Positions 58,474 through 64,000 of a stretch of DNA of 64,000 nt are shown one piece after another; the first letter of the stretch is position 1; every line of letters starts with the position of its first letter. A program made the translations under genes and the position numbers. Location: positions 186,001 to 250,000 of the forward strand of contig JAPLTX010000008.1 in NCBI GenBank assembly GCA_026397915.1, given 5' to 3'. Source of the DNA: Verrucomicrobiota bacterium. Lineage in GTDB: Bacteria; Verrucomicrobiota; Verrucomicrobiia; CAIQCK01. The notes beneath the pieces are model-generated. The model had not been told where the DNA came from. It worked only from the letters and a program-made list of their open reading frames with translations, and did no database searches.

Positions 58474-59919
58474 TCAACCAACAATCAGCGGCGGTTTGAT
58501 GCCGTGGAAGAAAATCCACGAGATGGCCAAACCGATCCAAATGATGAAGCCAAACAAGCAAACGACGTAAACGAGCGCGAGCTTGCCAATGCCTTCCTCG
58601 GCCAGCCGTTTGAAGTCGGAGACCACGCCGATGGTGAAGAAGGTCATCACAAAGAAAATGCCGCGGAAAACGTTCGTCTCGGCCATGGCGGTCTTAAGCT
58701 TTCCCATCAGAGCCGGCACGGTCAGGCCGATTGTCAGTCCGACCGCGAACGTCAGCATGTAGCCAAGGACAAACTTCGGAAACCGTTGCCAGATCTCCGC
58801 GACCCGCACCGGGTCGCCTTCCCGCCGCTCGATCTTCACGCTCCAGATGACGGCGAGAATGAACGCCCACACGCCGATGAAGACGTCAATGAACACCTTG
58901 ACCGCGGAGGCGGTGTTCATGATCCATCCTTCTTGGTAGCGCACGCCGTGCAGCGCGAACGCCCGTGCGCGGATCAACGAGTCCGCCACCGCGCCGCTGG
59001 CCACTGCCGCGCCGTCGGTCTTCACCGCCAGGCCCATCCACGCGCCGGCCACCATCGGTTCGTTGACAAGAAAATGTTGTGCCGCGAAAGGCAGCACCAC
59101 CAGCTCGACCACCGCAAAGATCACCACCAGCGATGACACCATGATCGGCACCACCGGCCGCGCGCGAATGGCCGCCCCCGTGGCGATGGCCGCCGACACC
59201 CCGCAAATCGAAATGCCCGAGGCCAGCGGAGCCGCCCACTCACGCGGGAACTTGAAGTATTTGCGCGCGACGAAATAAACCAAGCCCCAGTAAATCAGGT
59301 AGGCCTCAATGATCGCGCAGACGCCGCGAAACAACACCGCCTTCGCCAGCACGAGTTGGCCCGCCGCCGCGACGCCGAAGAATCCGCCGAGCAGCACGAT
59401 GGCGGTTTTGACATACCATTCGGGCCGGATCGCTTCTCGCAACGCGTTACCGAAGCGTGGCAGGAAATTGCCAACGATCAACCCTGCCGCCAGCGCGACG
59501 ATGAACCCTGCTTCGGCGGTCAGTTGCAACGACCACGAGATCTTGAACGCCGCCAGCTTGTCCGACGTGGCTGCAATGTTGGCGAAACTGCCGAGCACCC
59601 AGCACGCGTAGCTGATCCAGAACACCACGGTGAATGCGCCGGCGAAGCGCCGCACGTTGGCCCGCAGCGCCGCAGCGCCGGCCGTTGCGATGACCAGCAT
59701 GAACAAGTAAGTCGCCACCAACGACACGACGCCCGGTAGCTTTGCGTAGGCATCGGACACCGGCGCGAGCGCCTTCGTCAAATCGGTCCACACCTTCGTC
59801 GTCACACTCCAGCCAAGCAAATCCGTGCCCGCCAGCGTGCCGAGCGACAGCACGAAAATGCCCAGGCCCATCCACACCGCCAGCCAGTCCTCACCGATGC
59901 CGCGTCGTTGTTCGTTCAT
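58474..59919 (-). CDS. YeiH-family putative sulfate exporter
   Basis: A 481-aa inner-membrane protein with about 12-13 helices of the YeiH/UPF0324 (Cons_hypoth698) family, longer than E. coli YeiH (349 aa) by an N-terminal extension of about 120 residues with three extra helices. Family signatures are AGLIVGNFLPRFGNALREAIRPEW, VLLGGFFGVAAAGQLVLAKAV, the glycine-rich SGISICGVSAAIATGAAIRA, and VKTDGAAVASGAVADSL, plus FFTIGVVSDFKRL near the C-terminus. Export of sulfate or another anion is the usual guess for the family and is not shown here. The ATG at 59919 is chosen over a TTG at 59940. The 51-aa membrane peptide follows 19 bases downstream. Confidence 0.86.
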   Translation of the reverse strand: MNEQRRGIGEDWLAVWMGLGIFVLSLGTLAGTDLLGWSVTTKVWTDLTKALAPVSDAYAKLPGVVSLVATYLFMLVIATAGAAALRANVRRFAGAFTVVFWISYACWVLGSFANIAATSDKLAAFKISWSLQLTAEAGFIVALAAGLIVGNFLPRFGNALREAIRPEWYVKTAIVLLGGFFGVAAAGQLVLAKAVLFRGVCAIIEAYLIYWGLVYFVARKYFKFPREWAAPLASGISICGVSAAIATGAAIRARPVVPIMVSSLVVIFAVVELVVLPFAAQHFLVNEPMVAGAWMGLAVKTDGAAVASGAVADSLIRARAFALHGVRYQEGWIMNTASAVKVFIDVFIGVWAFILAVIWSVKIERREGDPVRVAEIWQRFPKFVLGYMLTFAVGLTIGLTVPALMGKLKTAMAETNVFRGIFFVMTFFTIGVVSDFKRLAEEGIGKLALVYVVCLFGFIIWIGLAISWIFFHGIKPPLIVG

Positions 59920-60002
59920 GGTCTTGCGCAGAAACGGCAAACTTGTAGCCGCCCGCCGCTGAAAAATCGAGGTAGGAATTGCAGGAGTTACAGGAGGCGC
60001 TG

Positions 60003-60860
60003 TTAAGGCGCCTGTTTGCCCAACAAATGCCGCAGTGCCCCTTCGAGTTCCGGAAAGCGAAACCTGTAGCCGCCCGCGCTTAGTTCTGCCGGCTCTACGC
60101 GCTGGCTCGACAACAACAGCGCGTCAGCCATCTCGCCGAACGTCCACTGCAACGCAAACGCCGGCAGCGGGAACACCGCTGGGCGCCGCAGCACGCGGCC
60201 GAGTGTCTTTGTAAACTCACGATTCGTCAGCGGCTGTGGCGCGACGACGTTCACCGGCCCGCGCAGTGTTTCGTTCGCCAGCGCATTACTAATCACGCCG
60301 ACCGCGTCGTCGAGCGCAATCCAACTCATCCACTGCCGTCCGTCGCCGATGACGCCTCCGAGGCCGAGCTTGAACGGCGTCAGCATCTTCGCGAGCGCGC
60401 CACCGGTTGCGCTGAGGATGACGCCGAAGCGGAGATTGACGACACGGATACCCGCATCCACAGCGGGCTTCGTCGCCGCTTCCCAATCGCGACACACCTC
60501 CGCGAGGAAGTCTGCGCCAGCCGCGCTCTCCTCACGCAGGATTTCGTCGCCACGATTGCCGTAGTAGCCGATGGCGGACGCGCAGACGATCACGCGCGGC
60601 GGTGATGCGAGCTTCGTGACGGTTTCGCACAACTGCCGCGTCATCTGCGCGCGGCTGTCTCGGATGCGCGTCTTCCTCTCCGGCGTCCAGCGCCCCGCCG
60701 CGATGTTTTCCCCGGCCAAGTGCACCACAGCGTCGTGGCCTGCCAATTCCGGCCACGGCTGCAAATGGGAAACTCGCGTGATGCTGTGTCCGATCCCTGT
60801 TAGAAGTGGCGCCAACGCTCCGCCGACCAACCCGCCAGCGCCTGTGAGCAAAACTTTCAT
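60003..60860 (-). CDS. TIGR01777-family NAD(P)-dependent epimerase
   Basis: A 285-aa extended-SDR epimerase (YfcH/SulA-like). Its opening is VLLTGAGGLVGGALAPLL (NAD-binding GxxGxxG), then DAVVHLAGENIAAGRWTPERKTRIRDSR, a TIGR01777 hallmark. VIVCASAIGYYGNRGDE keeps the catalytic Tyr, and NLRFGVILSATGGALAKMLTPFKLGLGG, GRQWMSWIALDDAV and the C-terminal domain LGRVLRRPAVFPLPAFAL follow. The start overlaps the stop of the aldo/keto reductase by ATGA, so the two are coupled. The physiological substrate is unknown. Confidence 0.93.
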   Translation of the reverse strand: MKVLLTGAGGLVGGALAPLLTGIGHSITRVSHLQPWPELAGHDAVVHLAGENIAAGRWTPERKTRIRDSRAQMTRQLCETVTKLASPPRVIVCASAIGYYGNRGDEILREESAAGADFLAEVCRDWEAATKPAVDAGIRVVNLRFGVILSATGGALAKMLTPFKLGLGGVIGDGRQWMSWIALDDAVGVISNALANETLRGPVNVVAPQPLTNREFTKTLGRVLRRPAVFPLPAFALQWTFGEMADALLLSSQRVEPAELSAGGYRFRFPELEGALRHLLGKQAP

Positions 60861-61792
60861 TGGAGCTTGCCGTTCTCCAACGCCTCAATCTGCGCGATGA
60901 AGGACTCCGCGATGAACATGGCCCGGGCGGTTTCGCGGATTTGATCGGGCCGCTTGGCGCCGCACAAGGCCGCCGCCACTCCAGGACGCGAGATCGTCCA
61001 CGCGACGGCCAACTGCGCCACCGAACAACCGGAGCGCGCCGCGACTGCGCGCAGTCGCTCGACTTCGGCCAGGTTTCTCGTCCACGCCTCGCCGGTGAAG
61101 AGCGGCGACTGGCGGCGCCAGTCGTCCGGCGGGAAAACGTGATCGCGCGTGAACTTGCCCGTCAGCAAACCCATTGCCAGCGGCTCGTAGGCCACCACGC
61201 CGACGTTGTGCGCGCGGCACCATGGCAGGATGTCGGCCTCAATCTCGCGTTGCAGCCAGTTGTAGCGGACTTGGCAGGCGACGAAGGGGCATTCAGCGGC
61301 GAAGGTTTCCATCTGGGCGACGGAGAGGTTGGACACGCCCACGGCTCGTGTTTTTCCTTCGGCCAGCAGGTCGCGAAAGAGCCGGGCGGACTCGGCGAGT
61401 GGCGCGTCTTCCGCCGGGGCGTGGAAGTAAAGCAGTTCGACCGCGTCAGTTTCGAGACGCCGGAGACTTTCCTCAAAGTGCCGGCGGAGCAGATCGGGTT
61501 TCCCTGTCAGCTTCAACGCCCCGCTCTCGTCCCAGTAAACGCCAACCTTGGTCGCCAACACGACTTGCCCGCGCCGGCCGCTGATCGCGCGGGCGATGAG
61601 CCGCTCGCTCTCGCCGTCGCGGCCGTAAGCGTAGGCCGTGTCGAGATGGTTCACGCCAGTGTCGAGTGCAGTGTGGATCACCGCCACAGCTTGTTCTTCG
61701 GTGATCGCGCCGCTGGTGATGCCAGCAAGCGGCCAGCAGCCCAGAGCAACGGGCGAAATGCCGAGTTCGGAAATCGTGGTTGGCGTCTTCAT
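60857..61792 (-). CDS. Aldo/keto reductase
   Basis: A 311-aa NADPH-dependent AKR. The TIM-barrel motif order is intact: GVNHLDTAYAYGRDGESERLIARAI (catalytic Asp and Tyr), VVLATKVGVYW (Lys), ELLYFHAPAEDAPL (His), AVGVSNLSVAQM, ACQVRYNWLQREIE and GVVAYEPLAMGLLTGK. The cofactor loop near the end reads AALCGAKRPDQIRETARAM. The ATG at 61792 is 3 bases after the sialidase stop, and the gene overlaps the TIGR01777 gene by four bases, giving a three-gene operon. It probably reduces a sugar-derived or other carbonyl; the physiological substrate is not evident. Confidence 0.92.
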   Translation of the reverse strand: MKTPTTISELGISPVALGCWPLAGITSGAITEEQAVAVIHTALDTGVNHLDTAYAYGRDGESERLIARAISGRRGQVVLATKVGVYWDESGALKLTGKPDLLRRHFEESLRRLETDAVELLYFHAPAEDAPLAESARLFRDLLAEGKTRAVGVSNLSVAQMETFAAECPFVACQVRYNWLQREIEADILPWCRAHNVGVVAYEPLAMGLLTGKFTRDHVFPPDDWRRQSPLFTGEAWTRNLAEVERLRAVAARSGCSVAQLAVAWTISRPGVAAALCGAKRPDQIRETARAMFIAESFIAQIEALENGKLQ

Positions 61793-61795
61793 AGA

Positions 61796-64000
61796 TTACG
61801 GAGCCTTGCTAGTAGTCAGCCAGTCGAGGTTGAAGCGGGTGAAAACGATGTTCTCGTAGGCACGTTTGCCGCCGGCTTCGTAGAGATCAGCGATGGTGTC
61901 GTCGGGCAGGACGGCGAGGCAGGAGTAGGCGCTGGGACGCGGGTCGAGCAGGCGCGAGGCGGGCCACGTCCGGCCTTCGTCGTAGCTCGCGCGCACGGTC
62001 ATCTTGTTGCGTTTGGCGCTGGCGGGATTGGAGAAGACGATGATGCTCCTACGGCTGTCACCGGGCCACGAGTAACGGCGGATGCTGGCCTGACAGATCG
62101 GCTCGATGAGTTCCGGCACGTGACGCTGATCCGTCCACGTCATGCCGCCGTCGGCGCTGATGGCTTGCTGGCGGGCGCGTTGGGTCTTGTCATAGTTGCG
62201 CATGTTGAGCAGCAGCCGGCCGCCGGTGAGTTCCACGACCTCGCATTCGTTCACCTGATGCTGCGGCGTGCGTCCGCCGAGTTTCCAACTCTGGCCGTGG
62301 TCGTCGGAGTAAATGATGTGCGAGTAGTAGTGCCCGGTGCCGGCTTCGATGTGGTCGCAGGGGATGACAAGCCGGCCTTTGTGCGGGCCATTCTCCATTT
62401 GGATGCCCGCGCCAGGGCCGGTGGCATACCACGTCCAGTTCGTCCGCTTCACGTCGGCGGTGATCTCGCGCGGTTTGGCCCACGTGAGGCCGTCGTCGGT
62501 GGAACTCGCGACGAAAACACGGCGCGTGTCCTTGCTGGTCTGCGCGACGATCTTCGATTCGGGATCGTCGCCGCGGTTCCACGTCGTCAGCAGCCAGATC
62601 GTGCCGGCGTCGCGGTCCACGACGGGGCACGGGTTGCCGCAGACATTCGGGCCGTCGTCCCAGACGGTCTGCGCGGCGGACCACGTCCCGCCGTTGTCGG
62701 TGCTGCGCTTGAGTAACATGTCAATGTCGCCCGTGTCGCTGGAGTTGAGCTTGCGGCCCTCGCTGAACGCCAGTAGCGTGCCGCGCTTGCTGACGACCAA
62801 CGCAGGGATGCGATAGGTGTGATAGCCGTCCTGCCCGGAGACGAAGACGTTGGTCTTGGCGATCAGGCCGGTGATTTCTGGCGGCGTGGCGGCGGCTTTG
62901 ATTGCGGCGCGCATCGGCAGCTTTTCCAAGTTGGATTCCTTGACCGTGAGATGCAGCGACCGTTTCCAACGATGTGGCAGGAAAAGGTGCATCGTGCCGT
63001 CATCGGCAAACGCGTCGAGGTATGAGCACTGATAGTTGAACCATGCGTTCGGCTCGGTCTCGGCGAGCGCGTTGGCGAGCACGAAGCGTGGCTCGGTCCA
63101 TGTCTCGCCGCCGTCGCGCGAGAGGCTCACCCAGAGTTCGCTGCGATCCTTCATGCCTTCCATCTTCGCGCTGAGGCCGGTGTATTGCGTCTGCGCGTGG
63201 CGGTTGTGATGGAACGCGGCGAGCGTCTTGCCATCGCTCAGGTGGAACAACATCGGCGGCGCGTCGGGATGGATGAGCGGCGTTGGTTTCGGCTTGGTCC
63301 ATGTCTTGCCGTCGTCGTTGCTGCGCGCGGCCCAGAGATGGCCTTCCGGCGTGCGAAGCATCAGCAGCACCTTGCCGCCGCCGAGATTGATGGGCCGGCC
63401 TTCGTCCATCCGGTTAAAGCCGGGCGCGAACCAGCCGTTGGGCCGCTTGTCGGGCAACAGCGTCCAAGTCTTGCCGCGGTCTTCAGAGCGCAATAGAAAC
63501 TGGCGCGTCAGCAGCGGTTTCACCGACCAGTCACCGAGATGCGAGCCAATGAGCCACGCGCCGCTGTCGGTCTCGCACATCCGCATCACCGACATGCCGC
63601 GGAAGTCCGGGTCGTTGACCGGCCGGATGAGTTGCACGTCGGACCACGTGCGGCCGTCGTCGTCGCTGAAGCGGAAGCCGATCGGCGCGTTTTCCTGCTG
63701 GCCCTTCGCCACGGAAAACTCCGACCACACCGGCTGCGTTCCGAACGCGTAGATGCGTTTTGTGCCTCGCGGGATCAGAGGCACAAAGCCGTGCTGGTTG
63801 TAGTCAATCTTGAAGGCCGGCTTCGGCGCGCTCCACGTCCGGCCTTTGTCGGAAGAGCGCATCGCCATGAGGTCGTTGACCTTGTTCGTGCTGCCGCCGT
63901 AGTGCTTGCCTTCGGGGAACATCAGCAGGTAATCGCCGCCCGGCGTGATCGTGGCCTTGTTCTCGAACAGGTGCGTCTTGCTTTCATAGACGAGCTGACC
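61796..64000 (-). CDS. Double BNR/sialidase-propeller protein, N-terminus cut by window edge
   Basis: The minus-strand frame is open to position 64000, giving 734 visible residues. It contains two consecutive six-bladed sialidase-type propellers. In the first, bladed repeats with Asp-box forms are [44 protein letters not shown] and [11 protein letters not shown]. The second begins at about visible residue 395 with [13 protein letters not shown] (FRIP/YRIP motif) and carries [43 protein letters not shown] and [10 protein letters not shown]. Catalytic features of exo-sialidases (Arg triad, Tyr-Glu pair) appear possible in the second domain: [13 protein letters not shown] and EGRKL. A signal peptide would lie off-window. 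Together with the downstream AKR and epimerase genes it forms an operon. Substrate is unknown; these proteins often act on non-sialic sugars. Confidence 0.85.
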   Translation of the reverse strand, partial: GQLVYESKTHLFENKATITPGGDYLLMFPEGKHYGGSTNKVNDLMAMRSSDKGRTWSAPKPAFKIDYNQHGFVPLIPRGTKRIYAFGTQPVWSEFSVAKGQQENAPIGFRFSDDDGRTWSDVQLIRPVNDPDFRGMSVMRMCETDSGAWLIGSHLGDWSVKPLLTRQFLLRSEDRGKTWTLLPDKRPNGWFAPGFNRMDEGRPINLGGGKVLLMLRTPEGHLWAARSNDDGKTWTKPKPTPLIHPDAPPMLFHLSDGKTLAAFHHNRHAQTQYTGLSAKMEGMKDRSELWVSLSRDGGETWTEPRFVLANALAETEPNAWFNYQCSYLDAFADDGTMHLFLPHRWKRSLHLTVKESNLEKLPMRAAIKAAATPPEITGLIAKTNVFVSGQDGYHTYRIPALVVSKRGTLLAFSEGRKLNSSDTGDIDMLLKRSTDNGGTWSAAQTVWDDGPNVCGNPCPVVDRDAGTIWLLTTWNRGDDPESKIVAQTSKDTRRVFVASSTDDGLTWAKPREITADVKRTNWTWYATGPGAGIQMENGPHKGRLVIPCDHIEAGTGHYYSHIIYSDDHGQSWKLGGRTPQHQVNECEVVELTGGRLLLNMRNYDKTQRARQQAISADGGMTWTDQRHVPELIEPICQASIRRYSWPGDSRRSIIVFSNPASAKRNKMTVRASYDEGRTWPASRLLDPRPSAYSCLAVLPDDTIADLYEAGGKRAYENIVFTRFNLDWLTTSKAP

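Overview
This 64 kb window is a dense, GC-rich bacterial chromosome segment with about 46 protein genes, one tRNA and few long intergenic gaps. The gene content points to Verrucomicrobiota (Pedosphaerales/Limisphaerales-like) or a close relative in the PVC superphylum. It has a DUF1549/DUF1553 + DUF1501 + PPC-domain operon, two large hydrazine-synthase-alpha-related (HzsA-like) propeller/cytochrome proteins, a PQQ-type propeller, sialidase-type propellers, several xylose-isomerase-like sugar epimerases, a homospermidine synthase, and intergenic repeats of a kind common in these genomes. The taxonomic call is inference from gene content; no marker gene such as 16S rRNA is present.

Layout. 1-2890 (minus): homospermidine synthase and ornithine-decarboxylase-like enzyme, translationally coupled, followed by a YceI-like protein cut by the window edge. 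3149-9046: SphA/phenol-MetA-type outer-membrane protein, a B12-binding radical SAM enzyme, SlyD, isocitrate dehydrogenase and a phosphofructokinase with pyrophosphate-type motifs. 9146-13249: an HzsA-related cytochrome protein 18 bases before a second B12-binding radical SAM enzyme. 13250-13536: a frameshifted tyrosine-recombinase scrap followed by tRNA-Arg(UCU). 13557-20911: PQQ-like propeller, ROK kinase, second HzsA-related protein, small basic protein, UbiB-family kinase. 21114-26486: the DUF1549/1553-DUF1501-PPC operon. 26519-34201: sugar epimerase, secreted transglutaminase-like protein, and a MoxR-DUF58-TgpA operon. 34206-38923: DoxX, UvrD-type helicase, a striking nested palindromic element, an EEP-family phosphodiesterase, and a D-tagatose-3-epimerase-like protein. 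39034-47582: MsrB, another epimerase, FHA protein, ribulokinase-like FGGY kinase, two-lobed aspartic-protease-like lipoprotein coupled to a Gfo/Idh/MocA dehydrogenase, and GltS. 47653-50464: a nucleotidyltransferase relic abutting a GH116-like protein that carries repeat insertions and seems to lack a catalytic segment. 50675-57239: class II (B12-dependent) ribonucleotide reductase, cytidylate-kinase-like protein, MgtA-type Mg2+ ATPase. 57445-64000: zinc-ribbon mini-protein plus methyltransferase, YeiH exporter with a 51-aa membrane peptide, TIGR01777 epimerase, aldo/keto reductase, and a double-propeller sialidase cut by the right edge.

Themes. Cobalamin use recurs (two B12-type radical SAM enzymes and a B12-dependent RNR). 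Carbohydrate handling is broad (three TIM-barrel epimerases, ribulokinase, ROK kinase, Gfo/Idh, GH116, sialidase). Large secreted beta-propeller proteins are numerous. The best candidates for something undescribed are the HzsA-related/B12-radical-SAM pair and the repeat-invaded GH116 gene. The nested palindrome and the gene relics show past mobile-element activity.
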